In this document: positions 13,801 through 25,990 of the stretch, piece after piece
Position numbering within the stretch: position 1 is the first letter of the stretch
How the letters are laid out: every line of letters starts with the position of its first letter
DNA from: Acephala macrosclerotiorum
Lineage: Eukaryota > Ascomycota > Leotiomycetes > Helotiales > Mollisiaceae
Length of the DNA stretch: 36,574 nucleotides
Reading direction: 5' to 3'
Assembly (NCBI GenBank): GCA_014904845.1
Contig: MU119627.1
Location: 1-36,574, forward strand
Notes under the pieces: model-generated
Told to the model about the DNA's origin: nothing
The model's database searches: none
The model's input: only the letters and a program-made list of their open reading frames with translations
Position numbers and translations under genes: made by a program

Positions 13801-16472
13801 ATTTCGAGTTCGATAAAATAATAATAATTTTCGATAAAAAAAATCAATTTATTTAAAAATAATACGAATTGAATTATAAAAATTAATAAATTGAAAAAGT
13901 TTAAAATTAAAATATAATTTTTTTTAAAATAAAAAATTTTAATTTTAAAATCGTTTTTAGAAATATTAATTTTAAAAAAAAGCGATTTATTTAAATTATA
14001 ATAAATTAATATACGTTTATTTAATAAATAAATTTAAAAACTTTTTTATAATGTTTTTTTTTAGTTTATAGATTTTTATATAATGTATATATAAAAATTT
14101 TTTTTTTGGATTTTTTTTGTAATTTTTTTTTTTTGTACAAATATTTGTATTTTACGTTATTATAATAATTTCGATATTTGCGCGTAAAACAATATATAAA
14201 ATCGAAATTAATTTGTTATTTTCAAATATATTTTTAAGAATTTTAAAATCTCAAAAAAAAAATTTTTTTTAATTATTATTATTCGTTTTTTAATTGTAAA
14301 TATTTTAAATTCGTTTATATAATAATTAAAGAAATAAATCGATAAATATTTTAAAAATTTTTTTAATAAAAATAAATATAAACGTATTTCTATAAATAAA
14401 ATAAATATTTTATATAAATATTAAAAAAAAAAATTTAATATTTTTAAAAAAACGATTATATTATTAATAAAAACTCTAATAAAATAATAATATAATCGAA
14501 ATTTTAAATTTATAATTCGTTAAATATAAATAAAAAATTTTTTTAAAACTTTAAAATTTTTTTTTAAAACGTTTTAAATCGCGATAATTAATAATAATAA
14601 TTTTATTTTAATAATTTTTTCGAATTAAAAATTGATAAAAAATTTTTAATTTATTAATAATCGTAATATGAATTATATTTTTAAAAGTTTTTATAATTTT
14701 TTTTTAATATAATATTAAATACGTATCAAAAATCGTCGTTTTATTAATAAATTTTATATTAATAATAAAATGAAAATATAATTTTTTTTTAATTATTTTT
14801 TAAATTATAAATATAAAATAATTAAAAAATATTAATTAAATTATTTATTCGAATTTGTTTTTATTATATATAATATTAAATATTTTATTAATAATTTTTT
14901 AATTTTTTGTATCAATAAAATATTTATTATTAACGATTTTTATATTTTATTAATTTTCGATTAATAAAATAAATATATATAATTCAAATAAAAAATCGAT
15001 AAAATTTTTATTAATTTAATAAATCGTAAATTTATTAATTAAAATCGATATATATTTTATATAATTCGTTATTTATTTTTAATTTGATTTTTATTATTGC
15101 GTATATATATTTTATTATAAAATTAATTGAAATTTTCATGAAAATTATTTTAATAAATCGTTAAAACGAAAAATTGTTTATTGTAAATAATTAAATCAAA
15201 AAAATTGTTTTTTATTCGTTATATTTATTAATTTTTTATATATTATTAATACTGTATTTATTGATTTTTTCGGTTTTTAATAAAAAAATTTAATAAAAGA
15301 ATTTAATAAAATTTTTCGATTTTTAATAAAAAAATTTAATAAAATTGATTAATATTATAAAATTTTTTATAAATATATTTAAATAATTGAATTTTCGATA
15401 AAAAGTTTTTTTTATATTTATAATAAAATTTTTTTTAATAGTATTAATAAAATAAAATTAATTTTTTAATAAAATTTATTTTTTATTTTTTTAGTTTTTT
15501 ATTATAATTAGTTTTAATTTCTATAGAAATATTATAAAAATCGTTATTAATTCAATATATGTTATCGTATTAATAATATCGTTTAAATTTATAATTATTA
15601 TTATTAGATTTTTATTAATTTTTGTAAAAATTTAATTTGTAAATAAATTTATTATTTTTAATTTTTTCGAATTTTATTACTAATATTAATAATATGAGTC
15701 TAAATTTTAATAATAATAAAACAAATTTTTATAATAGTTTTTTATTATTAATTGATTTGTTTTATTAAAAAATTTAATCGAAAAAAAAGAATTAATCAAA
15801 AATTATATAAAATACGAAAAATTTAAATTACAATTTAAATTATTTTGAATTTTAATAAAAAATTGAATTAAAATTATTTAATTTTTTAAATTTAAAATTG
15901 TATTTATTATTATTATTAAATTTGATAAAATATTATTTTTTTTTAAACTGTTTTTTTAAATTTATATTTTTATTATCGTTTGTTTTATAAATTTTTTAAT
16001 TGAAATTATTTTAATTAATATCGAAAAAAGTATACGAAATTTTAAATTTATATTATTAAAAACTTGAAATAATTATTAAATAAATTTATTAAAATTTATT
16101 ATTTTTATAATACGAATAATATTTAATATATATTTTTAAATGTTTTTTTTATTATAAATATTATTTTTCGAATATATTTACTTTAAAAATTTACGTAAAA
16201 TCGTAATTAAAATTATTTTAAATTTACGAATAAATATATTAATTTATATAAAAATATTATTTTAATCGAATTTAAATTTTTTTTTTTTAAATTCGAACAA
16301 TTTATTAAAATATTATATTAAAATTATATTATAAAAATAAATATAAAAATTTTGTTTAATAATTAAAACGTGCAATTTAATAATATTATTTTTAATTTAA
16401 TTTACGAAAAAATAAATATCGTATTAATAAATATTTTATTCGATTATTATTATTATTATCGCGATTACATTT

Positions 16473-16544
16473 AAAAATATAGTATTTATTATCGTTATTA
16501 TTACGAGTAAAAATATAACGTTTATTATTGTTTGTTATATTTCG
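16473..16544 (+). repeat. 36-bp tandem duplication
   Basis: Two adjacent copies with period 36 both start AAAAATATA and continue with a TTTATTAT(C/T)GTT block, differing by transitions. A TTA/ATT trinucleotide run (16443-16460) lies just upstream. Such compound repeats can mark non-coding parts of an element, or a low-complexity protein segment. Confidence 0.55.
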
Positions 16545-17285
16545 TATTTGAATTTAAAAAATAATAAAAATAATATTTTGTATTTATATTAATATTTCGA
16601 ATATAAAATTATTTTATTAATTATTATATTGATTATTATTTTCGATTTCAAGTTTTTCGAGTAATAAATTAATTATTTTTTTAAATATTTTTTTTTTCGA
16701 TATATAAAATTGAAATTGTATATTTCTTTTGTAATATTATTTGAAAAAATCGTATAAAATCAATATTTTATTTTAAATTCTAAAAAAATTAAACGTTTTT
16801 TTTTCGTAATATTGAAATTTTTAAAGTTTTTAAAAAAAAAAAAATTTCGTTTTTAAATATATATTTCGATTTTCGAATTAATATAATAATTTTAGTAATT
16901 ATAATAAATTTTTTGAGAATCACATTAAAATTGATTTTATTTTAAATTTACGTATTCGAAATAAAATTATTTTTTAATTTTATTGAGATTTTTATATTTT
17001 ATAAAATCGAAATAATTTTAAAAGTAAAATTGAAATAAAATAAATAAAAATTCGAAAAATATTAAATAATAAATTAAATAATTTTAATAATTTGAAATTC
17101 GAAATCGCTAATATATTTATATTTAATTCGTTGAAATTCTTGAAAACCGTATATAATCTCAATAATATTTTGTACGATCGATATATTAATTATTAAAAAA
17201 TAAAAAAATAAACGAAAAATCATTAAAATCGTATTTTGAAACAAATATAAAACTTTAAAACGAATAAACTAATATTATTATTATT

Positions 17286-17415
17286 TGTTGAAAAAGTAAT
17301 ATATATAATAAAAAATGATTCATTTTGTAAAATTATAATATGAGAATTAAATTCAATAAATTACGTTAAATTAAATTAAATTGTATTATTTGATCTCGAG
17401 TTTTTTTATATAACA
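17286..17415. repeat. Right LTR (130 bp) of the 8951-17415 element
   Basis: The better preserved LTR: it starts TGTTGAAAAAG and ends TATAACA, keeping the canonical TG...CA ends. No clear polypurine tract precedes it; upstream is a run of ATT triplets (17265-17285). On the minus strand that same run could be a mutated primer-binding site. Orientation is therefore left open. Confidence 0.88.
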
Positions 17416-17420
17416 ATTTT
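17416..17420 (+). repeat. Target-site duplication ATTTT, right
   Basis: Directly follows the terminal ACA of the right LTR and equals the five bases before the left LTR at 8946-8950. Confidence 0.75.
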
Positions 17421-18524
17421 ATTAAACGCGTATTAAAATATATAATTATAAAATATAAAATAAAAATTTTAATATTTTTTATTAATAATATTTTAATATA
17501 ATTTTAAATATTAATTCGATTAAAATTTCAAATTTTTTTAATATTTTTAATATACGTTTTATTTTATAGAATTTTTATTTATTAATTTAAAAATACTTTA
17601 AATTGTATTATTTTTAAAAAATTAAATTTAATAAATTTAATAGTAATTTTTTAATCGATTTAATTATATTTAAAAAAAATTAAATTAAAATTTATTAAAA
17701 TATAAATATAATATAAATTAAAAATATATATAAATTATTTAATTTTTTAATTTTAAATATTTATAAAACGTTTAAATTAAAAACTTTTTATTTAAAATTT
17801 AAATTATTAAATAAATTTAAAATAAATTTAAAATAATAATTATTTTTAATCGTATATAAAATAAATATAAAAATAAAAATAAAATATATATATACGAAAT
17901 ACGAATTATATTAAATATTATTTAATTAAACAACGAAATAAAAATATATTTCATTTAATAAATTATTAAACGAATTTTATTTTTTTCGAAATAAAAAAAA
18001 TATTTTAAAATATATTAAATTTTAATTAATTATTTAATTTAAAAATTAATATTATTTTTTTTTTTTTTATATATATAATAATTATAAATTATTTTTTAAA
18101 TTTTATAAAAAAAATTTTATAATAAATTATAAAAAATTTAATTAATTAATAAAATTAATTAAATAATAAAATTAATAAATTAAAAAAAATTTAATATTTA
18201 AAATAAAAATATATTTTTTATAAAATTTTATATAATTAAAAAAATTAAAAGAAATTATATTAAATTAAATTTTTTTATTTAATATATATTTTATTTTATA
18301 AATTTTATAAAAACGTTTTTATAAATAATTATAAAAAATTTAATATTAATAATTTATTTTTATTTTAAATTTTAAATTTACTTTGATTAAATTATTATAA
18401 TTAATAAAATTTTAAATTTTTTTTTAATTTTTTTATTAAAAATTATATAAATATAATTAAATTTTATTAATTTATATAATAAAAAAAATTAAATTTTTTT
18501 TTTACGATTTTATAAAATTGAAAA
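17421..18524. other. RIP-saturated AT-rich DNA, no gene
   Basis: Almost free of G and C outside CpG, in sharp contrast to the preceding LTR element, which keeps many G. No readable protein or structured repeat. It could be the heavily mutated continuation of the second element copy that is recognisable downstream. Confidence 0.55.
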
Positions 18525-19690
18525 TAATTATAAATTCGTAATTATATTTGTATTTTTTTTTAAAAAAAATTTATATTATAAATTTTTTTTTTAATTTATT
18601 AATAAAATTTAAAAAAAATTTAATATTAATATAATAATTAAAAATATAAAATATAAATATTAATTTTATAAATTAATATATATATTTAATAAAATTATAA
18701 TAAATAAAAATATTATAAAACGATTAAATTAAAAATATTTTAAAAAAAGTATTTTAAATATATTTTAAATTATATTATTTTTAAAAATTTAAATTTAATA
18801 AAATAATTAATATATAATATTTTTTATTTATATAATATTTAATAATTAATTATAATTAATAATATATTTAAAATATATATTTATAATTAAAAATTTTAAT
18901 ATTTTTCATTTAATAAACGTATAAAAATTGAAAAATATAATTTCAACTTTAACGCAAACGGCGCTAGTCCCAATCAGGCCTAGTGCCCCACGTGACTATT
19001 AAACTAATATTATATTTATATATATATTTTAATTAATTTAAATACTTTTAAACGAATTTTAAATAAAAATTAATTTAATAAAATATAATATTTTTAATAA
19101 AAATTTTTTAATCAATTTAATTATATTTAAAAAAAATTAAACTTGTTATTATATAATTAAAATTTATTAATATAATATAATATTAAAATAAATATTTATA
19201 AAATATAATTAAAATTTATTAATATAATATAATATTAAAATAAATATTTATAAAATATAATTTATTTATATTTTTTATATTATAAATTTTTTTAATTTTT
19301 TTAATTTTTTATTTAAAATAAAATTAAATATATTTTTTTAAAATTAATTTTTATATTTTCGATTTCGATTTTATAATTTTTTTTATTAATATTTATTAAA
19401 TTTATATTAAATAATTTTAATTTTAATTTTATTAAATTTTTAAATAAAAAATATTATTCGATTTTAAATTATTTAATAAAACGAAATAATTGATTTATAT
19501 TATTTAAAAAAAAAATATATTTTATATTATTTTTAATATAATTTTTTTTTTATAAATTTTAATTTTAATTTTATTAATTAATTTTATATTTTTAAATATT
19601 AAAATTTTTATTATTAAAAAATTTATAAATTTTAATAAATTTATTAATATATTTTTTATAATTTTAATTTTTTATATTCGTTTTATTATT
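18525..19690 (+). repeat. Second, more degraded partial copy of the 8951-17415 element
   Basis: Two blocks are collinear with the left interior of the LTR element. About 18525-18690 resembles 9190-9560, including a shared 'aaattttaatattaatataataat' type tract. About 19450-19680 resembles 10535-10840, with a near-identical stretch beginning ATTAATTTTATATTTTTAAA at 19574 and around 10701. The offset between the loci changes from about 9.3 to 8.9 kb, so there are indels, and a 48-bp unmutated island sits between the blocks. This copy has lost nearly all non-CpG G that the other copy keeps. Confidence 0.55.
18951..18998. mobile_element. Short unmutated island with hairpin (possible transposon end)
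   Basis: About 48 bases keep C in CA, CT and CC contexts while everything around them is saturated with RIP. It carries GGCGCTAG (18960-18967) and CTAGTGCC (18980-18987), which pair as an 8-bp stem with one G-T wobble around a 12-nt loop. CCCACGTGACTA follows directly. This could be the terminus or footprint of a DNA transposon or MITE, or a Helitron-like 3' hairpin. No transposase is visible and no partner terminus was proven, although CACGTGACTA recurs inverted at 36112-36121. Confidence 0.4.
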
Positions 19691-20080
19691 TTTAATTTTT
19701 TAAAATTTTTTAATTAAAATAAAATAAAAATTTAAATTAAAAATAAATTTAACGTTTTTAAAAAAAATTTTAAATTATTAAAATTATTATTATTATTATA
19801 TTAATTAATATTTAATAAATATATATAAAATTTATAATTTAAATTTTTTTAAAAATATAAAAATATATTAAATTAAAAAATTATTTTATAAATAAAAATT
19901 CGTAAAATTTTAAAAAAAAAATTTAAATATATACGAATTAAAAAATAATAATTATAATTTTTTCTTATTAATTAAAACAAATATTATTAAATTATAATAT
20001 AAATTTTTTTTTTTTATAAATACTCGAAAATTATATTAATTATAAAATCGAAAATTTAAATATTATAAAATTATAAATAT

Positions 20081-20302
20081 TAGTATTATACTAAGGATAT
20101 CGAGTTCACTAGTAAAGTGGTTTAAACGCACGTAGAATCTCTCTTTGGATTCTAGTATGCGTATTGATTCATGATTGATTAAAACTATCTAAAGAGCGAA
20201 GCTCGAGATACAAAAGTTCTACTTCGGAAATAAGAGTAAAACAATACTAATTATATGCGATTTCGAATCGCATATGAATATCATGTAATATTTGTTTCGA
20301 CA
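20081..20302 (-). mobile_element. Probable solo LTR, Copia-like, lightly mutated
   Basis: A block of about 220 bp keeps non-CpG C and G amid saturated DNA. On the minus strand it starts TGTCGAAACAAATATTACAT, like the TGTTGAAA start of the 130-bp LTR at 17286, and ends near TAATACTA (CA would be TA after RIP). Inside are a perfect 10-bp palindromic stem with TCG loop at 20253-20275 and a GAGC-GAA-GCTC mini-hairpin near 20193. The octamer ATAAATAT occurs immediately on both sides (20073-20080, 20303-20310). An 8-bp duplication would suit a hAT element better than an LTR (4-6 bp), but the match may be chance in AT-rich DNA. No coding sequence. Confidence 0.5.
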
Positions 20303-21668
20303 ATAAATATTAATTAAAAAAATATTATAAAAATATTAAAAAACGTTTTATACGTTTAATATAATTTTTTTAAAAAAAATTTATATTATAATTTTTTAAA
20401 ATAATATTATATTAATTCGATTTTTTTGTTTATATTTTAATAAATATAAATTTTTAAATAAAATTTCGTAATTTAAAAAAATTTAAAAAAATTCGCGAAT
20501 TTTTTAATAAATTTTATAAATAAATTATATATTTTTTTTTAAATAATTAAAAAATCGAAAAATTTATTAAATTATTATTAATTAATAATTAATTTATACG
20601 TTTTATAATATAAAATTAAATTTTTCATATAAATAATTAAATTTCGCGTTTTTGTATTTAAATTTAATATAATATTATATAAAATTAATTTAAATAATTT
20701 TTTTTAAATAATTTTTTAATAATATAAATTGTATTTTATTTTTTATATTATACGAAAAATTTAAAATTACGTTTTTTTTATTATATTATTTTTACTCGAT
20801 TTAAAAAAAATCGTATTATTATTCGAATATCGAATATTATTAATTTTAATATTAATTTAATATTTTATTATAATTTTATAATATTTTAATTTATTAATTT
20901 ATTTGTAGTTTTAATTTTTTTAATTTTAATATATTTTTTTAATTATTTAATTTCGATTTTATATATAAATATAATTGTTTGATAATTTAAAAAAAAAATT
21001 ATTAAAAAAAATTTATAATATTTTTTAAAAATACTAAATAATAAAAATATTATTAATATATAATTAAAATCGATTTTAATAAAATTTTTTTATTATTATT
21101 TAAAATATTTTAATATCGAGTTTTTATTAATTTTTTTTATTAATTTTTTTTTATAATATAAATTTATAAATTATAATCGAAATATATTAAATAAAAAAAT
21201 ATTTAAACGTTAAATTTTTATTTTAAAACGTTATTTAATATTAATATTTTTATTTTTTATAATTATTAAAAAAAAAATTAAAATATAAATAAATATTAAT
21301 TATTAATAATTTATAATTATAATATAAATTATATTTTAATTTTTTTTTTAAATTATTATTATTAAAAAAAAATTTATATTTCGAAAAAAAAATTATTATT
21401 GAAATCGTTTTTTATATTAATAATTTTTTTTTAATTATTAATATAAATATTTTATTAATAAATTTTATATATTTTTTTATTTTAATATTTAATATTATAT
21501 AAAATTAAAATTGTTATTTTATATAACGAAAAAATCGATAATTTATAAATTATTCCAATTAATTTTTAAATATAATATACGATTTTTTTAATTATATTTA
21601 TTTGTTTAATTATATATTATTTAAATATTAAATTTTTATTAAATTATATATCGAATTATTAAAAATTT
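20303..21668. other. RIP-mutated AT-rich DNA, no gene
   Basis: No readable protein remnant and no repeat that I could match elsewhere in the window. Remaining C and G are almost all in CpG. Confidence 0.6.
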
Positions 21669-21750
21669 AATTAATTGTTCACTTTAAAAACTAATATCAA
21701 CTTTTATCAAATTACGTATTATTTACGTAGTACGAATTATTTCAATTATA
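21669..21750 (-). repeat. 82-bp dispersed repeat, copy 2 (inverted copy of 759-840)
   Basis: The better preserved copy of the 82-bp repeat: it keeps seven G or C that read A or T in copy 1. On the plus strand it contains TTGTTCACTTTAAAAAC, which has an LTR-like TGTTCAC start. It ends six bases before the proposed start of the LINE, so the LINE may have inserted at or next to this element. Confidence 0.75.
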
Positions 21751-24720
21751 AACGAAAAATATCAAATTTTAATAGTTTTTTTTTATATTTTTTCTGAGTG
21801 AAATCAATTATATAACGAATATTTTTTTTAGTTTTACGATTTTATATATGCGAATCAAATATTTTTTAATTATTATAAATTAAATTCCAATATTAAAAAC
21901 GAAAAAATAAATTTATATAACGCGAGATTTTATCGTTTTTTTCGTATTTAAACTTTTTAACGTTATAAATAAATTTTTATTAATAGTAATTATAAAATTA
22001 ATATTATATAAAAACGAAAATATTTTCGAAAAAAATATTTAAATATTATTTAATTAGAAATATTAATTCAAAAATTATAAAAAAAAAAAAACAAATTAAA
22101 TAAAAAAATAAAAAATTCACGCGAGTTTATTTATAGTAAAAACGTTGAAATTAATAATAATAATAATAAAATAACGCGAAAAATTGTTTTTAATAAAATA
22201 ATAATTATTATAAATATTTTAAAAAACAATTATAATAGTAATAATAATATTTACGAAAAAATTCAATATATTTTTATTTAAAAATTTTATTTGAAATTTA
22301 TTTAATATTTTAATATTATTATTTAAAATAAAATTAATAATATTTAAAAAAAAAAAATCGAATACGTTATTAAAAACAATTTAAAAAAAAATATAATAAT
22401 TAAAAAAAAAATACGTTTATAATAACTCGAGTAAAAAAAGTTTTATTTTTATTTGAAAAATAAATTAAAATAATAATAAATATAAAAATTCGATAATTTT
22501 ATAAAAAAAATATTAAACGTATAAATAAAAATCAATTTATAACGATTATAACAAACGATAATATCGACGATTAAATCGGCGATTACGATTACGATTTCGA
22601 TTTTTAATAAAAAAAAATTCAATAAAAATAAAATACTCGATTATATTAAATTAATAATTGAAATTTTTAAAAATATTATTATTTAAATTTAAAAAATTAT
22701 AAAAAACTTTTTTATTCGAATTATTAAAAATATAATATTTATAAAAAATATATTAAATATCGATTTTAATAATATTCGATAATAAATTTATAATATTATT
22801 TTGAAAAATATTTGAAAAATCGTAAAAATTTTAATAAAATTTAATAATATTTAATAAAATAAAAAATTAATTAAATTAATCGAAAAAACGTTAATATAAA
22901 TATAATTATAAAATAAAACTATATAATTAATATTAATAAACTATAAAAAAAATATTATTATTATTTAAATAATAAAATAAATTATTTAAACTATAAAAAA
23001 TAATCGTAAATAAATATTATTAGTTTACAAAAAATAAAAAAATAAAAAAAAAGCGATTAAAATCGATTTAATTTAAATTAAATTTAAAAAAAATTTACGA
23101 GTTTTTTTATATTTTAATTCGAAAAATTTATTTTTAAATTAATATATCGTAAATCGTTAAATTCGCGTTATTTTAAAAAACGATAATTATATAAATATAT
23201 TAAAAATTAATCGCACGATTCGAATTATTGTAATTATATATAAAGAAATTACGTAATAAATAAAAAATTTTAAAAATAAAAAAAAAACATAAAAAAAAAA
23301 TCGAAGTAATTTTAATCGATAAAATAAAAAAATAAAAAAAAAATTTAATTCGAGAAATCAAATTTTAAAAATATAACGTAAAATATATTATTAAAAATTA
23401 CGTAAAAAAAAAATTATACGAATATATAAATATAAATTTAAAATAATTAAAAAATTTTAAAAAAAAAATTCGAAATTTAATAATATTTTTTTATTTTTCA
23501 AAAAAAAAATTTTTAAAAAATATATTAAATTTTTTAATAAAAAATAAAAAATAATTATATTAAACGAAAAAAGTAAATTAAAGTTTTATTCGAATTACTA
23601 AGAATATTGTTTTAAATTATATTATAAAAATAAAAAATATAAATATATATATTACGAAAAAAATTATATATTTGAATTATTATAATACGTTTTTTATTAT
23701 AATAAAAAATACGATTATAAATCGATCGTATATTTTTTTAAATTGTTACGAAAATTATAAAATTAAATTTATTTTAACGTATAAATTATTATAATTAAAC
23801 GTAAAAAAAAAAATATTAAAATTAAAAAAACTATTAAAAGAATTAAAAAAAAAGTTTTTATTTTCAAAAATAATAAAATCGAAAAAATATTTATAATTAT
23901 ATAAAAATAATAATATTATTAAAAAACGTAATTAAAAAATAATAATAATATAAAATTTTATTATAAATCGAATTCGAGAAAAAAATATTAATTATTTTAA
24001 TTTAAAAATCGATTGTATTTATATTAAATAAATTATAAAAAAAAAAAAATTAAAATATATTCAATTTATAATATATTCGAATTAATAACGAATTAAAAAT
24101 AGCGTTTTAAAATATTTATTTACGTTAAAAAAAAAAATATAAAATCGAATTATATATCGTTATAAATTAAAATTTTAAAATATATCGAGAAAAAATAAAT
24201 CGAAATCGATATAAAATTAATAAATTTAAAAATATTTAAAAAGTATTTTAAAAAAAAAAATTAAAATATTAAATAAAAATACGATTATATTAATACAATT
24301 ATAAAAACTTATAAAAAACATATAAAAATTAATAGTTTAAAAAAATTTATTAGAATTATTTTAACGAAAAAAAGTTTAATAATAAAAAAAATATTAAACG
24401 AATAAAATATAAACTTCGTAATAAACTAATACGTATTAAAATGAAATTTTAATAAAATAAAATAAATAATTATAATAACGAATTAAAAGTTTATAAAATC
24501 GTATAATAAAAAAATAAATAATTTCAATATTAATTATTATTATTAAAAAATATAAAAAATTAATCGATAATATTTTAATTATAAGAAATTATAACGAGAT
24601 TATTAATTTACTTATTAAAACTTGAAAAGAATAATATAAATTTATTCGAAGATTTATTAAAAAAAAAAATTTAAATAGTAATAAATAAAAATTATTTGAA
24701 AAGAAATTAAAAAAATTATT

Positions 24721-25990
24721 ATAAATTCGATTACGACGATAATAAAATCAAACGATATAATTATATCGATTTTTAAATTTATATAGAAAACTATTAATAA
24801 AACGATAACGAAACTATTTAATAAAACTATTTTAATAAAAGTATACTCGTTTAAGAAATGTAATATAATATTAATATTTAAATCAAATAAAAACTCGAGA
24901 ATCGAAAAAAAATAAAAACTTATTTTACTTTTCTCGGTATTGAACAAAAGATTTAAAAGAATCGTAATAAACAAATTTAATTATATAACTATAAATAACG
25001 AATAATTGAAACGATACTACGTAAATAAAATTATAAGAAAAAGCGCGATCGATCTAATAAAAACGATTGTAAATACAATTGAAAAAAAATTATAAAAATA
25101 AATAAATAACGACGGCGATTTTAATAAACATTAAAAAAGCGTTTAATATAGTGACTTCGAAAGTTGTAACGAAGAATTTTATAGAATTAAAAACTTTTAA
25201 AAAGATTATTAAGTGGACGACGAGCTTTATAACGGGTCGAATTATTATTTCTCGTAAAAAAATCGATAAAAGTAATTTTATTGTTTTCAATAATAATTTA
25301 TTATAAGAATTACTAGTATTTCTATTTTTTTTCGTTATATTAATAACGTTTATTAAAAAACTCTCGTATATTGCGATTTATATAAACGATATTATTATTT
25401 TAATAGAAAATAAAAACTTATAAATAGTAATGAAAATAGTAAAATAATAAACGAAAACGATTATTAAAATATTAAAAAAAAAATCGAGTTTATATATCGA
25501 ATTATTTAAAAACGAGTTTATAATTTTTTTAAAAAAAAAAATTATATTTAATAATAGAAATTAAAAACTAAATTTTAATTAATAATAAATAAATTAAATA
25601 TTTTAATATAATATTTGATAAAAAATTAAATTTTAAAATATACGTAAAAAATAAATATAATAAAATTATATTTATAATTTATTTATTTAAACGTATTATA
25701 AACGTTAAATAAAAAATATTTATAATCGATAAAAAAACGATTATTACAAATATAATATTATTATAATTTTTATACGAAAGCGAATTATAATAAAAAAAAA
25801 AACTCGATAAAATAAAAAATAAAAAAAAGTAATTCGTAGAAAATTTTTTCGATCGTTTAAACGTAATATTAAATAAAGTAAAAAAAGTAATATTTTCAAT
25901 TTATAAAATTATATTAAATTCGATTTTAAATTACGAATTAAAAATATCGAATATAAAAATATATTTAAAAAAAAGTAAAAAAACGAAATT
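24721..25990 (+). pseudogene. LINE reverse transcriptase remnant (ORF2)
   Basis: Translating through RIP stops gives a continuous LINE RT in three frame segments. Segment one (24721-25105): FKKCNIILIFKSNKNSRIE, then LILLFSVLNKRFKRIVINK and RKSAIDLIKTIVNTIEKK, the 'WK.a.ivpi.Kpgk...p.sYRPIsLLs.l.K..E.ii..rl' and 'rrSa.dal..lv..i' blocks. Segment two (from 25106): TTAILINIKKAFNIVTSK ('LDikgAFDnV'), KWTTSFITGR, and SYIAIYINDIIILIENKN, where YIND (25379-25390) is the catalytic YxDD with the first Asp changed to Asn. ELFKNEFIIF ('lnp.KTe.l.F') follows. Segment three (25614-25984): FDKKLNFKIYVKN ('LGv.lD..L.f..H') and FLYESEL, then NSILNYELKISNIKIYLKK ('pt.aL..eaglpPi'). An RNase H may follow but is unreadable. 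Confidence 0.88.

Larger units (their letters stand above)
8951..17415. mobile_element. Full-length RIP-mutated LTR retrotransposon, 8465 bp
   Basis: Bounded by two 130-bp direct LTRs that align without gaps and flanked by ATTTT duplications, so both ends are secure. The better LTR begins TGTTGAAAAAG and ends TATAACA, the TGTTG...AACA pattern common among Copia-type elements. I could not read a polymerase in either strand of the interior, so superfamily and orientation remain open. At 8.5 kb it is long for a Copia element with such short LTRs; it may contain a nested insertion. The interior keeps noticeably more non-CpG G than non-CpG C on the plus strand, a skew that fades at the LTR borders. 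It includes an 18-bp tandem repeat (10743-10823) and a 36-bp duplication (16473-16544). Confidence 0.85.

Noticed and set aside
22500..24700. LINE ORF1 zinc knuckles and apurinic-type endonuclease
   Set aside because: Expected here, and a Cys/Tyr-rich stretch near 23.6 kb was examined, but the spacing of possible Cys codons does not fit CCHC and no endonuclease motif could be read.
24657..24974. 105-codon open frame on the minus strand
   Set aside because: It is antisense to the LINE RT, which is clearly readable on the plus strand. I first tried to align it with a retroelement RNase H, but the residues do not fit the changes RIP can cause.
25090..25290. 66-codon open frame on the minus strand
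   Set aside because: Antisense shadow of the LINE RT core (AFDNV block) on the plus strand.
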